Below are positions 17,075 through 26,931 of a stretch of DNA of 64,000 nucleotides, piece after piece. The notes under the pieces were generated by a model that had not been told where the DNA came from, did not search any database, and worked only from the letters and a program-made list of their open reading frames with translations. Source of the stretch: Maricaulis sp048270265 (GTDB taxonomy: Bacteria; Pseudomonadota; Alphaproteobacteria; Caulobacterales; Maricaulaceae); NCBI RefSeq assembly GCF_048270265.1, contig NZ_JBLWTD010000007.1, positions 1-64,000 of the forward strand, in the 5' to 3' direction. Every line of letters starts with the position of its first letter. Within the stretch, counting starts at the first letter, position 1. Made by a program: the position numbers and the translations under genes.

Positions 17075-17449
17075 ATGAAACTCTATAGAATCCATCTGGT
17101 GCTGGGCCTGGTCTGGCTGCTGATTGGCATGACGCTGGGCCAGATCATGGGCGAGAGCGGTGATCACGGCCAATTGCCGACCCATGCCCACATCATGCTG
17201 GTTGGCGGGGTGTTGTCGCTGGCCTGGGGATTGCTCTATCGCGTGCTGAACCTGCCGGCCAGGCTGATCGCGGGGATTCAGACGCTGGCACACCATCTCG
17301 GCAGCGTGTGCATGGTTGTTGCGCTCTACATGCTCTATGGCAGCATGGGCGAGCCGGCGAGCGTCAGCGTCTTCATCGGTCTGGGCGGCGTTGCCGTGAT
17401 GCTGTCGGCTCTGCTGATGCTGCTGCTGGTTATTCGGGCGAAGGACTAG
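17075..17449 (+). CDS. Small four-helix membrane protein with His motif
   Basis: A 124 aa inner-membrane protein with four predicted helices (about residues 7-24, 36-55, 65-90, 98-120). The segment PTHAHIMLVGGVLSLAWGLL resembles the HAHLNLLGW-type motif of small proteins related to heme-copper oxidase subunit I, so heme binding is possible but unproven. GGGGAGGA (17063-17070) precedes the ATG at the right distance. The 3' end overlaps the convergent gene by 20 bases. Confidence 0.75.
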   Translation: MKLYRIHLVLGLVWLLIGMTLGQIMGESGDHGQLPTHAHIMLVGGVLSLAWGLLYRVLNLPARLIAGIQTLAHHLGSVCMVVALYMLYGSMGEPASVSVFIGLGGVAVMLSALLMLLLVIRAKD

Positions 17450-18155
17450 GCGCTTCGCAACTCTCGCCTTGCGCGGCGATCAACGCCGCCCAGGCATCCT
17501 CCATCGGCGCGAGGCCAAGGGCTGCCCGGCGGGCAGCGAGGTCGACCGGTCTGCGAATGCGTGCCGGTTGGCGCCGGCCGTCCACGCAGGCCGTAACCGT
17601 GCCGTAGAGCTGTCGCTCATTCTGGCTCATGGCGAGGGCGTCCGCCATTCGTGCAAAGGCCTGCGCGTCATAGCGGCCAGCCATTGCGACCGGTTCGAGG
17701 GCGGCGACGATGCGGGCGTGGCCAGCTTCGTCGCGCTCGGCCCAGCGCAGGAGATCAGCGGCGAGGCGGGGCTGTTCAAGTTCGAAGGCTGCGAAGCGCT
17801 CCGGCTCGAGCTGGGCCAGGGCCCATTGTGTATTGGCCGCCTCGACATCGGAGATCGTGTCCCGCGTCTCGCGCAGGATCTCGCCGCTCGCGCCGTCATC
17901 GAGATCGGAGCGGGTGATCACGGGCAACAGCAATTCGGCGAGATAACGCTCGCGCGCCTTGCGCCCCGCCAGCTCGGCGACCAGATCGCCCCAGGCCTCG
18001 TATTGCTCATCGAAGCGGGCGATCAGTGTAGTGGCATCGGTGGGCGGTGGTGCGGGGGTTTCGGCGATGGCATCGGCCGGTGCCGGTGCGGCATCTTCCG
18101 CCGGTCCGGTCTGGGCCGTCTGGAGGAGAAGAGTGGCGGCGATCAGGCAGAGCAT
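17430..18155 (-). CDS. Secreted protein with C-terminal DUF6624-like domain
   Basis: A 241 aa product with an N-terminal signal segment (LCLIAATLLLQTAQT) and a Pro/Ala-rich linker. The C-terminal part, about residues 170-235, carries QLYGTV, then RIRRPVDLAARRAALGLAPM. This spacing of YGT, a basic-proline strand, a VDxRR helix and LGL is what I recall for DUF6624 proteins. The function of that domain is unknown. Its start has GAGG about 9 bases upstream. It lies downstream of the small ORF's terminator and so appears to be a separate unit. Confidence 0.75.
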   Translation of the reverse strand: MLCLIAATLLLQTAQTGPAEDAAPAPADAIAETPAPPPTDATTLIARFDEQYEAWGDLVAELAGRKARERYLAELLLPVITRSDLDDGASGEILRETRDTISDVEAANTQWALAQLEPERFAAFELEQPRLAADLLRWAERDEAGHARIVAALEPVAMAGRYDAQAFARMADALAMSQNERQLYGTVTACVDGRRQPARIRRPVDLAARRAALGLAPMEDAWAALIAAQGESCEAPSPSPE

Positions 18156-18242
18156 GGCACGGAACCTCGCGTAGGGATGACCGGTTCAGTGTAGGGCGAA
18201 AAATCGCTCTGCCAAGGCTGGCAGACGCTATGTGCAGACAAA

Positions 18243-18283
18243 ACAAAAGCGGGATCAGGTTGGAGCCTGGTCCCGCTTTTTGT
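18243..18283. terminator. Bidirectional hairpin terminator
   Basis: AAAAGCGGGATCAGG (15 bases from 18244) pairs with CCTGGTCCCGCTTTTT, one G-T wobble, 5-6 base loop. Flanking A and T tracts let it act on either strand. Its position, 55 bases after the minus-strand small ORF and 88 bases before the next minus-strand gene, makes it most likely the terminator of the small ORF. Confidence 0.8.
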
Positions 18284-18337
18284 CTGCATGATCATCTGTC
18301 CCGGGGGCCGCAGAGGCGGTCCGATAGGGGGCGCGTT

Positions 18338-18439
18338 CTAAGCGATCGTGCCGCCGAGAGCGACAGCCATGCCGCCGAAGACGCCGGCGATGAAGAGGAC
18401 GTTGATGATGGCGTTGAGGGTATTTGAGATGCGGGTCAT
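18338..18439 (-). CDS. Candidate 33-residue single-pass membrane microprotein
   Basis: A short open frame (ATG at 18439, stop TAG at 18338-18340). It encodes MTRISNTLNAI at the N-terminus, then a hydrophobic segment INVLFIAGVFGGMAVALGG ending in TIA. This gives one predicted membrane helix of about 22 residues with GxxxG-like spacing and a basic, polar N-terminus. Only a weak GGA lies about 9 bases upstream. A sigma70-like promoter and a strong terminator bracket it as a monocistronic unit. I do not recognise the family. Confidence 0.55.
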   Translation of the reverse strand: MTRISNTLNAIINVLFIAGVFGGMAVALGGTIA

Positions 18440-18493
18440 AGTCGTAATCCAATTGTTCTTGGTGAGGCCGGGCCCTCCCGGTTCACACGGGGG

Positions 18494-18521
18494 TAAATAG
18501 GCTGTTAGCCACGTTTCACAA
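18494..18521 (-). promoter_or_regulatory. Predicted promoter of the 33-residue microprotein gene
   Basis: On the minus strand TTGTGA (18516-18521) and TATTTA (18494-18499) are 16 bases apart. The predicted transcript would start near 18487, leaving a leader of about 48 bases. A TTAA-N7-TTCA sequence (plus strand 18561-18575), one mismatch from the CtrA consensus TTAA-N7-TTAA, lies about 40 bases upstream. Read by eye. Confidence 0.4.
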
Positions 18522-18814
18522 CCGTCATTCCGCCAAAGCCGCTATGCAAAAATGCAGACGTTAACATGTTATTCATGAAATTACGGGTCGGCAATGGTGA
18601 TCCGCCAAGCGTTCGGGACGGGAGCGGGGATGCCGGAAGAAAGCTGGAAGCGGGCGCCGGCGAGGTCGCCCAGCGCGGGTGAGGGAGTGGGCCTGCGCGG
18701 ACTGTGTGCCGGGACCGATTATACCGCTCCGCAGCCGGGCGGGGATAGGCGGCCGCACCGGCGCTGACGCCGCCCGGCCTTGCCAATACGGCCCGCACAG
18801 CCTATCGAGCCGCG
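18522..18814. other. Intergenic region upstream of crcB
   Basis: Apart from the CtrA-like half-perfect site noted above, this 293-base stretch shows no gene. It becomes steadily more GC-rich towards crcB. No convincing fluoride riboswitch or terminator was seen. It must contain the crcB promoter, but I could not assign one. Confidence 0.5.
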
Positions 18815-19198
18815 ATGCAAAACATTCTTCTCATTGGCACGGGCGGGGCACTGGGTGCCATCTCGCGGCATCTGGTCGGCCGGGCAGCGTTGAAATGGCT
18901 CGGCCCGGATCAGCCCTGGGGCACGTTCGCGGTCAATATCGCGGGCGCATTGCTGATGGGCCTGCTGGTTGGATGGCTGGTGGCGACCGATCGCGGTGAT
19001 CACCATATGCTGAGAACCTTCGGGGCGGTGGGCTTTCTCGGTGGCTTCACCACATTCTCGGCCTATTCCCTCGATATCGCCCTGATGATCGAACGCAAGG
19101 CTTGGCTCAACGCCTTCGCCTATGCGGCGGGTTCTGTAATTCTGGCGCTGGCGGCGCTGATGATTGGCATGATGATCATGCGGAAAGTTTATCCATGA
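18815..19198 (+). CDS. crcB: Fluoride ion channel CrcB/FluC
   Basis: FluC dimers export fluoride across the inner membrane. The 127 aa product has four hydrophobic helices. The conserved signature is GGALGAISRHLVGR, then WGTFAVNIAGALLMG, and GFLGGFTTFSAYSLD, which holds the Phe-box/Thr region lining the pore. It overlaps rluC by ATGA, so fluoride export and 23S rRNA modification genes share a transcript, an order seen in other alphaproteobacteria. Confidence 0.93.
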   Translation: MQNILLIGTGGALGAISRHLVGRAALKWLGPDQPWGTFAVNIAGALLMGLLVGWLVATDRGDHHMLRTFGAVGFLGGFTTFSAYSLDIALMIERKAWLNAFAYAAGSVILALAALMIGMMIMRKVYP

Positions 19199-20187
19199 GT
19201 GGCGTTCAAAAACTGACGGTCGACCAGGGCGAGGACGGCTCGCGGCTGGATCGCTGGTTCAAGCGCCGTTTCCCGCATATCGGCCAGGGCCTGATCCAGA
19301 AGCTCTGCCGCAAGGGCGATATCCGCGTCGATGGCCGCCGCGCCAAGACCGATCTGCGCGTCGAGATGGGGATGGAAATCCGCGTCCCGCCTTTGCCGGA
19401 GCCGGGCGAGGTCGAGAAGATCGACGTCCTGACGCCGGAAGAGATTCACTATGTGCGTGATCTGGTCATCTATGAGGATGACGAGCTGATCGCCTTCAAC
19501 AAGCCCTCCGGCCTCGCCGTGCAGGGCGGTTCGAAGACCACCAAGCATCTCGACCGCCTGCTCGATGCCTTCGGCGAGGGCATGTCGCGGCCGCGCCTGG
19601 TGCACCGTCTCGACAAGGACACGTCGGGCGTTCTCGTCGTCGGCCGTACGCCCAAGGCGGCGGCCCGCCTCGCCAAGGCCTTCCAGCAGCATCGCACCAA
19701 GAAGACCTATTGGGCGATTGCCATCGGCGTGCCCAAGCCGCGCATGGGCGAGATCAAGGGCTTCCTCAAGAAGGCGGCCGGCGCTGGCGGTGATCCGGAC
19801 CGTGAATTGATGGTCGGGGCATCGCACGGCGATCCCGGCTCGCATCACGCGTTGACCCGCTACACGGTTGTCGCCGATGCTGGCCAGAAGGCCAGCTGGG
19901 TTGCCCTGCGTCCCGTCACCGGCCGTACCCACCAGCTGCGTGTCCACCTCGCTGCCATGGGCACCGCCATTCTCGGTGACCGCAAATACACCTGCCACCG
20001 TCCGGCCCCGGAAGATCTCGGCCAGCGGTTGTGCCTGCACGCCCGCCGGCTGGAAATCCCGCGCGATAATGGCCCGCCCCTGGTCATCGAGGCCGATCTG
20101 CCCAAACCGCTGGCGAAGGTCTTCAACGCGCTCGGCTTCAATCCGCATGAGATCGACGAGGCCGATATCGAGGCGCAGCTGGCCTGA
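19195..20187 (+). CDS. rluC: 23S rRNA pseudouridine synthase, RluC/RluD family
   Basis: Converts specific uridines in 23S rRNA to pseudouridine. An N-terminal S4-like RNA-binding domain (about residues 15-65, SRLDRWFKRRFP) precedes the RluA-type catalytic domain. The motif HRLDKDTSG is at 137-145, with catalytic Asp140. The C-terminal GRTHQLRVHLAAMG is also conserved. The start at 19195 overlaps the crcB stop; longer in-frame forms run inside crcB. The length is 330 aa. The exact target uridines cannot be told from sequence alone. Confidence 0.9.
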   Translation: MSGVQKLTVDQGEDGSRLDRWFKRRFPHIGQGLIQKLCRKGDIRVDGRRAKTDLRVEMGMEIRVPPLPEPGEVEKIDVLTPEEIHYVRDLVIYEDDELIAFNKPSGLAVQGGSKTTKHLDRLLDAFGEGMSRPRLVHRLDKDTSGVLVVGRTPKAAARLAKAFQQHRTKKTYWAIAIGVPKPRMGEIKGFLKKAAGAGGDPDRELMVGASHGDPGSHHALTRYTVVADAGQKASWVALRPVTGRTHQLRVHLAAMGTAILGDRKYTCHRPAPEDLGQRLCLHARRLEIPRDNGPPLVIEADLPKPLAKVFNALGFNPHEIDEADIEAQLA

Positions 20188-20864
20188 TGCCGGATCTGAA
20201 ACTCGCCATCTGGGATATCGACGGCACGCTCGTCGATAGCCGTGTCGTCATCCAGCAGGCCATGGAGCGCGCCTTCCGGCGCGCCGGGCTGGGCGAGATC
20301 AGCTATGAGCGCACCCGCACGATTGTCGGGCTGGAACTGACCGAGGCGGTATCGCGTCTGGCGCCAGCGGACTACCCGGCCGAGCGCATGCCGGAACTGG
20401 CGACATTCTACAAACAGGCCTTCATCGAGATGCGTACCGAGCCGGACTTTTCCGAGCCGCTCTATGATGGTGCCCGGGAGATGCTGGAGAAGCTGCGTGA
20501 TGAGGGCTGGTTGCTCGGCGTCGCCACCGGCAAGCCGCGGCGCGGGCTCGACAGCGTGTTCGAGCATCATGGCCTGCATCGCTATTTCGATACCTTCCAG
20601 ACCGTCGACCACGGTCCCGGCAAGCCGCATCCACGCATGGTGCTCGACGCCATGAAGGAGACCGGTGCCGAGGCGCATCGCGCTGTGATGATCGGGGATA
20701 CCGGTTTCGACATGGCGATGGGCCGAAATGCCGGCGTGCATACGCTCGGCGTCTCCTGGGGCTTTCACACCCCTGACGAGATCACTGAAGGCGGTGCCCA
20801 CGAGCTGCACCATGACTTCGATACACTCGGCGCAGCCCTCGACGCCTTTGCCGCCAGGGGTTGA
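20187..20864 (+). CDS. HAD-family hydrolase, phosphoglycolate phosphatase-like
   Basis: A Rossmann-type phosphatase with a DxD nucleophile motif DIDGTLVDS (Asp10, Asp12) and cap domain. Motif II is in GVATGKPRRG, and the C-terminal MIGDTGFDMAMGRNAGVHTL is motif IV plus the loop. The 225 aa length fits the Gph/CbbY group. The substrate is unproven. It overlaps the end of rluC by one base, so the two are coupled. Confidence 0.88.
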   Translation: MPDLKLAIWDIDGTLVDSRVVIQQAMERAFRRAGLGEISYERTRTIVGLELTEAVSRLAPADYPAERMPELATFYKQAFIEMRTEPDFSEPLYDGAREMLEKLRDEGWLLGVATGKPRRGLDSVFEHHGLHRYFDTFQTVDHGPGKPHPRMVLDAMKETGAEAHRAVMIGDTGFDMAMGRNAGVHTLGVSWGFHTPDEITEGGAHELHHDFDTLGAALDAFAARG

Positions 20865-20981
20865 GGCCCGTTGCCGGCGCAGCCGGTGTCGGGTTGAACT
20901 CGCGGTGAGGGCGAATTCAGTCGCAGAATCAACCGATGGTGTATTAGGCTCAAGGTGAATCGGGGTTTCGGGGGCGAGCCA

Positions 20982-21713
20982 GTGTCAGAGTCAGTCAGTT
21001 TCGTTGACCTGAAAAAGGCCCTGGAGGCTCGTTGCTACCCGAACAAGAAGCCCGCCGCGAGCAAGGACGGCCAGTCCGGGGCGCCCGAGGACAATCCGGA
21101 CCGCAAGGCCGTTCTGGAGGCGCACCCGGATTTCCTCGCTGTCTCCTGGCAGGGTGATCTGGACTATTGGCGCGGCGTCGAATTCAGGCGCGAGATCGCG
21201 CGGCTGGAAAAGCTCACGGGCGACAAGGCGGTGCCACAGCGCCGACGGGAGCCTCTCGCCCTTGAAGCGGTGCGCAAACGTTATGCCCACAAGCAGAACG
21301 GGCCCTACGCGATCGAGCGCATGGTCTTTTACAAGGCCTCCGAGCAACTCCCCAAATCGCTCGAACGGCTGGCCGCCGAATGCATCGCCAATTTCCATGA
21401 TGCCCGGCTGCATCATTACGTCATTCTGGAGCGGTGCCAGCCGGCGGCCGATGACTATGCCGAGCTGATCTTCACCCGCTGGCGGATGCAGATCCCGCAG
21501 CATCGTGAATGCAAGGATGTGGTGACCGCCCTGGCGGCCGAGATCAATGCGGAGCCGGCCTCGGCAAAGGATGGCCCGGGCCGGCCGAAACCCTTCCCGC
21601 TCTGGGTCCTGCTCCTGCTTTCCCTGATCACCGGCCTCATCGCCGGGGCCGCGCTTATCCTGTTCGCGCTCCCCGAGGATGTGGTGACGGGCCTGCTTGT
21701 GCGTTTGCGCTGA
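20982..21713 (+). CDS. C-terminally anchored membrane protein of unknown function
   Basis: About 243 aa, mostly soluble and charged, with one strongly hydrophobic segment near the end (about 28 residues after FPLW, then ILFALPEDVVTGLLVRLR). No signal peptide is seen, so it looks tail-anchored with its bulk in the cytoplasm. Tryptophan-rich segments (SWQGDLDYWRGVEF) and RYAHKQNGPYAIERMVFYK look conserved-like, but I recognise no family. A GTG at 20955 is an alternative, longer start; neither has a clear ribosome-binding site. Confidence 0.6.
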   Translation: MSESVSFVDLKKALEARCYPNKKPAASKDGQSGAPEDNPDRKAVLEAHPDFLAVSWQGDLDYWRGVEFRREIARLEKLTGDKAVPQRRREPLALEAVRKRYAHKQNGPYAIERMVFYKASEQLPKSLERLAAECIANFHDARLHHYVILERCQPAADDYAELIFTRWRMQIPQHRECKDVVTALAAEINAEPASAKDGPGRPKPFPLWVLLLLSLITGLIAGAALILFALPEDVVTGLLVRLR

Positions 21714-21878
21714 GCCGGCCCGGCCGGGCCATTCGGCGACTGCAGTTCGAAAATGATCCACGAGCCATGGAGCGCTATACAGCGCGGCAAGGCAGTGGCA
21801 CGTCGTGTCCCTGTTCCGGGACCGTCACAGAGAGCACTGGCCAGACCCTTGACCTATGAAACCAAGCCGGGCGTGCGC

Positions 21879-22601
21879 ATGCCCAAGCCGGAAGATAACC
21901 GGCCCAAGCGCTTCTACACCGATGTCAGCGTGGCAGAGGGCGAGGGCGGCTGGCAGGTCCTGCTCGACGGCCGTTCGGTCAAGACGCCGGCCAAGAAGCT
22001 GTTGCAGGTCCCGACCAAAGCGCTGGCTGAATTGCTCGCCGCCGAGTGGGACGCCCAGGGCGAGCGTATCGACGCACCCTTGATGCCGGCCAACCGGCTC
22101 AGCTTTGTCGCCATCGATCTGATGGGCGATGCCCATGGCGCCACGGTCGCGGAGGTGACGCGCTATGCCGCCAATGACCAGCTGTGCTTTCGCGCTCCGG
22201 ACCCGGCCGATCTCGTCGCGGCGCAGGCCACGGCCTGGGATCCCATGCTCGACTGGGCCCGGCGCGAGCTCGGCGTTGAATTGCGCTCCGGCACCGGCAT
22301 TCTGCCGATCGAACAGGATGCGGCGGCACTGCAGGCCGTGCACGCCCGCGCTGCCGCACTGGATGTCTGGCGCCTGACCGCGCTGGCGCATGCGACGGCG
22401 GTGTGCAGCTCGGCTGTGCTTGGCCTTGCCCTGCTCGAGGGCGAACGTGGCGGTGAAGCGGTGTTTGCGCTCTCCATCATCGACGAAGCCTATCAGATTG
22501 CCCAGTGGGGTCATGACGAGGAGGCCGCCCAGCGGCTCGACCTCTTGAAGGCCGAGCTTATCGCGGCCGAGCGCCTGCTGCGTGCATTGGACGCGTCCTG
22601 A
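21879..22601 (+). CDS. ATP12-family ATP synthase F1 assembly chaperone
   Basis: ATP12 proteins bind free F1 alpha subunits before assembly. The 240 aa product matches the family: RPKRFYTDVSVAEGEGGW, LLDGRSVKTPAKKLLQVP, AAEWDAQGERIDAPLMPANR and ATAWDPMLDWARRELG. The ATG at 21879 gives the common family start region. Longer in-frame starts exist at TTG 21849 and GTG 21873, so the first residues are uncertain. The rluC-HAD-ATP12 order recurs in related genomes. Confidence 0.88.
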   Translation: MPKPEDNRPKRFYTDVSVAEGEGGWQVLLDGRSVKTPAKKLLQVPTKALAELLAAEWDAQGERIDAPLMPANRLSFVAIDLMGDAHGATVAEVTRYAANDQLCFRAPDPADLVAAQATAWDPMLDWARRELGVELRSGTGILPIEQDAAALQAVHARAAALDVWRLTALAHATAVCSSAVLGLALLEGERGGEAVFALSIIDEAYQIAQWGHDEEAAQRLDLLKAELIAAERLLRALDAS

Positions 22602-22662
22602 CGGCTTGATGGCGGCTCACGCCGCGCTAATGTGGGATGAAGGCAAAGCGGAAGAGATCGAC

Positions 22663-23331
22663 ATGGCCGAGACCAGTGCGACGACAACAGGCAAGACGGG
22701 GCCCGGCGGGATTCTCGATTTCGGCGCCCTGCGCGCGGCACAATTGCGCACCGAGCCCTACAAGTATTTCGTCGCGCCCGGCACGCTGAGCGAGGCCGAG
22801 GCGGCCGAGATCCGCAAGGACTATCCCGAGATCAACAAGCCGGGCTATCTGCCGCTCTCCAAGCTCGAGGCCCATGGCACGTTCGACCAGTTGATGGCCG
22901 ATCTCAATTCGCCGGAACTGGCGCAGGTGATGACCGAGAAGTTCGGCGTCGATTTCACCGACAAGCCGCGCATGATCACCGTGCGCAAGATCTCGCAGCT
23001 CTCCGACGGTCCGATCCATAACGATTCCAAGTCGAAGATCCTCACCATGCTGACCTATCTCAATGCCGAGTGGGACGGCACCGGGGCGGGCTGTATCCGT
23101 GTCCTCAACGGGCCCAAGGATTTCGAGGACTTCACCGAGGAAGTGCCGCCGCTGGCCGGCTATGTCTTCGCATTCCTGCGTTCGGACGAGTCCTGGCACG
23201 GCCATCTGCCGTTTGAGGGCGAGCGCTATGTCGTGCAGACGACGTTCCTGACGTCGCAGGAAGAGCTCGACCGCAAGGAAAACCGCGGCGGGCTGCAATA
23301 CTTCCTCAAGAAGCTGAACCCGTTTCAGTAG
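22663..23331 (+). CDS. 2-oxoglutarate/Fe(II)-dependent oxygenase (prolyl-hydroxylase-like)
   Basis: A cytosolic non-heme iron oxygenase of 222 aa. The facial triad is visible as His119-x-Asp121 in SDGPIHNDSKSK and His179 in ESWHGHLP. Arg188 in GERYVVQTTF is the likely 2-oxoglutarate ligand. The fold region TMLTYLNAEWDGTGAG is typical of prolyl 4-hydroxylase-like proteins. The substrate is unknown. The start at 22663 is two codons after a GAAGAGA-like stretch; the 5' end overlaps no other gene. Its 3' end overlaps the convergent gene by 7 bases. Confidence 0.82.
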   Translation: MAETSATTTGKTGPGGILDFGALRAAQLRTEPYKYFVAPGTLSEAEAAEIRKDYPEINKPGYLPLSKLEAHGTFDQLMADLNSPELAQVMTEKFGVDFTDKPRMITVRKISQLSDGPIHNDSKSKILTMLTYLNAEWDGTGAGCIRVLNGPKDFEDFTEEVPPLAGYVFAFLRSDESWHGHLPFEGERYVVQTTFLTSQEELDRKENRGGLQYFLKKLNPFQ

Positions 23332-24113
23332 CCGGTCAGTGTGTGGAGCCAGCGTGGCTTCAGCGTCAGACGGCCATCATCGATCCGGTTCCAGACCAGG
23401 AAGGCCGCAGCCATGACGGCCAGCTCGCCGAGTTCCTGAAACACGTGATGGCAGAGCAGGATCGCCGCCAGCACCAGCAGGGCCTTGAGCGCCACAAAAC
23501 CTGGCGCCTGCGGGGCTGGTTGCAGCACGTGCCGCAGATTGGCCGCGAGCACGATCAGCACCAGCCCGGCGGCGAAATAGATCGCCTCCATCACGCCCGG
23601 GCGGATATAATTGTGCAGATTGATCTCTGACTGCAGATTGGTGCTGGCAATCGCCTCGGGGACCGCGAGGCCGAACCAGTGTTGTCCCCAGCTCACTTCC
23701 TCACCGAACGCGGCAATCAGCACCAGGCTCACCAGGGTCATGCAGGCCGGACCGAAATGCCGGGTCTGGCCTGAACCGGTCAGGCGCGTGCCGAGAAAGA
23801 TCGCGACCGGGAAGAGCATCAGCGTCACGGTCAGATTCTCGACCAGACCGCCATCACCGACCTCAGGGCGATAGACGCCGGCCAGCGGCGTGATGGCGTG
23901 ATCGACGAGATTGAGCACGGCCAGGCCCGCGAGGCTGACCGCGAGCGCGATGTCGAATCGCCACAGGCATGAGGTCAGGCCCGCGGGGCCGGCCCGGCGG
24001 GCGCGGGAGATGAGCGGGCAGGCGAGGACGAGGGCGCCAACGAGCAGCATGGCCAGAAAACCGGCGGCCTGGAGCGGGGCACCAATCTCACCATCAGGTG
24101 ACAAGAATCCCAT
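23325..24113 (-). CDS. Multi-pass membrane protein with GEEVSWGQ motif
   Basis: A 262 aa protein with seven or so predicted helices. A short loop carries FGEEVSWGQHWFG followed by NLQSEINLHN. I have seen this GEE-WGQ / NxQxExNLHN pair in a widespread uncharacterised membrane family, but it has no assigned function known to me. GGAGGA lies 6 bases before the ATG. It follows the acyltransferase-like gene by 25 bases on the same strand, so they form an operon. Confidence 0.78.
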   Translation of the reverse strand: MGFLSPDGEIGAPLQAAGFLAMLLVGALVLACPLISRARRAGPAGLTSCLWRFDIALAVSLAGLAVLNLVDHAITPLAGVYRPEVGDGGLVENLTVTLMLFPVAIFLGTRLTGSGQTRHFGPACMTLVSLVLIAAFGEEVSWGQHWFGLAVPEAIASTNLQSEINLHNYIRPGVMEAIYFAAGLVLIVLAANLRHVLQPAPQAPGFVALKALLVLAAILLCHHVFQELGELAVMAAAFLVWNRIDDGRLTLKPRWLHTLTGY

Positions 24114-24138
24114 AATGGTCCTCCATCAGAACGCGAAA

Positions 24139-25230
24139 CTAGATGCCGTAGGCTGCAGCCAGGGTATCGAGGCGGTGCAGCGCCTTGCCGGGCCAGCGCG
24201 CGACACGGCCCAGGGGCAGGCGGCGGGCAAAGGCATCCATGCCCGCGCCCGCGGCCATCAGGCTGGCGGCCATTGAGGGCTGCTCGATACGGCCGGCGGC
24301 GACATCGAAGGATGCGTTGGCCAGTTTCTGCTTGAACTCGGCATCGCCGGGACCCAGGTGAATCGTGTCGATCCCGTCATCGGCCATCGCACGCGCCATC
24401 TCCATGAACAGCTGCAGGCCCGGACCGAACTGGGCGTGTTCCGGCCAGTAGACCGGGAACCAGTAGTGCAGCACGTTTTCCGAACGCATGCCGAAATGGG
24501 CGGCGGCCAGCTGGCCATTGATTTCCAGCGTCGACAGACAGCCGCGCAATTGCTGGGTCTGGTGCTCGAACAGGTCGCCGATCAGCTCGCGGGCCCAGCG
24601 GGCGATGAAGACGTCGAAGGCATGGGTGCGCCGGTATTGCTCGCGCTTGCAGGCGAAAGTCTGTGCCAGCATTTCGGGGCGGCGATCATCGAGCCGGTAG
24701 ACGATATCGAGGCCCGATTCGGTGAGTTTGCGCTGCCGGGCGCGGATATTGCGCATCGCTTTCGCGTCGGCGCGGCGGCGTTCCTCGAGCCAGGCATCGC
24801 AGCCCTGGCTCAAATCGACCGACCAGGATGGTTCAATATGCGACGCCTGGCCGGCAAAGCCGGTTTGCCGGGCCAGGGCACCGTGGAAGCAGAAGACCGA
24901 GATCGGGCTGTGCTCCAGGGCTGACGCGATGTCGAGACTGTCATCATCGCTGATGAGGCCGTGATGGTCGCCGAGCGGCCCGCCGAGCGGGCGGGCGACG
25001 CCGAGGCGCGAGAGCTGCATGGGTAGTATGCCGACCGTGCAGCCCTTGCGTGACAGGACAAGTGCCTGGGTATCGTTGCGGCGGTCGGAGATCAGGTCGG
25101 CGAATTCGAGCGAGAAATAGGGTGAGGCGAGCGCAGGATTGCCGGCACGCAAACCGCGCCAGCTGGCGCGTTGTGACCGGTCCAGATCCGCGATCGGCAC
25201 CAGTTGAGTCGTGATGGCTCGGTTCGCCAT
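24139..25230 (-). CDS. GNAT-type acyltransferase, CelD/BcsL-like
   Basis: A 363 aa protein resembling the CelD/BcsL or FemAB-like GNAT group. Key segments are GILPMQLSRLGVARPLGGPL near the N-terminus, KAMRNIRARQRKLTESGLDI in the middle, and LAAAHFGMRSENVLHYWFPV in the second GNAT half. Such enzymes often act in envelope polysaccharide or peptidoglycan modification; the substrate here is unknown. ATG at 25230 is favoured, and 25239 is possible (AAGGGAG is close to both). It is the first gene of a two-gene operon with a membrane protein. Confidence 0.75.
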   Translation of the reverse strand: MANRAITTQLVPIADLDRSQRASWRGLRAGNPALASPYFSLEFADLISDRRNDTQALVLSRKGCTVGILPMQLSRLGVARPLGGPLGDHHGLISDDDSLDIASALEHSPISVFCFHGALARQTGFAGQASHIEPSWSVDLSQGCDAWLEERRRADAKAMRNIRARQRKLTESGLDIVYRLDDRRPEMLAQTFACKREQYRRTHAFDVFIARWARELIGDLFEHQTQQLRGCLSTLEINGQLAAAHFGMRSENVLHYWFPVYWPEHAQFGPGLQLFMEMARAMADDGIDTIHLGPGDAEFKQKLANASFDVAAGRIEQPSMAASLMAAGAGMDAFARRLPLGRVARWPGKALHRLDTLAAAYGI

Positions 25231-25386
25231 GAAGGCCATGCTCCCTTGTCCAGACCGGAAAAATGCAAGAAGCGCACCATGCCGGAGCCGGGCGGATGAC
25301 GGTGCCAGCATCCTCGATTGATTGCCCTTGCGCCGCGACGTCTGCTATCGATCCCCCAACTGATTGATGCAGGAGGATTGGCGTCC

Positions 25387-26919
<1,533 letters not shown>

Positions 26920-26931
26920 GGGGTTGCACCA

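Noticed and set aside
18590..18650. Possible fluoride riboswitch upstream of crcB
   Set aside because: GGCAATGG and GGGATGCC loosely echo the crcB motif, but the key GGxGATGG and CTGATG positions do not match, and the pseudoknot could not be formed.
18505..18798. Minus-strand open frame of 97 codons between microprotein gene and crcB
   Set aside because: Pro/Ala/Arg-rich, no motif, no ribosome-binding site, and it would cover the microprotein promoter region.
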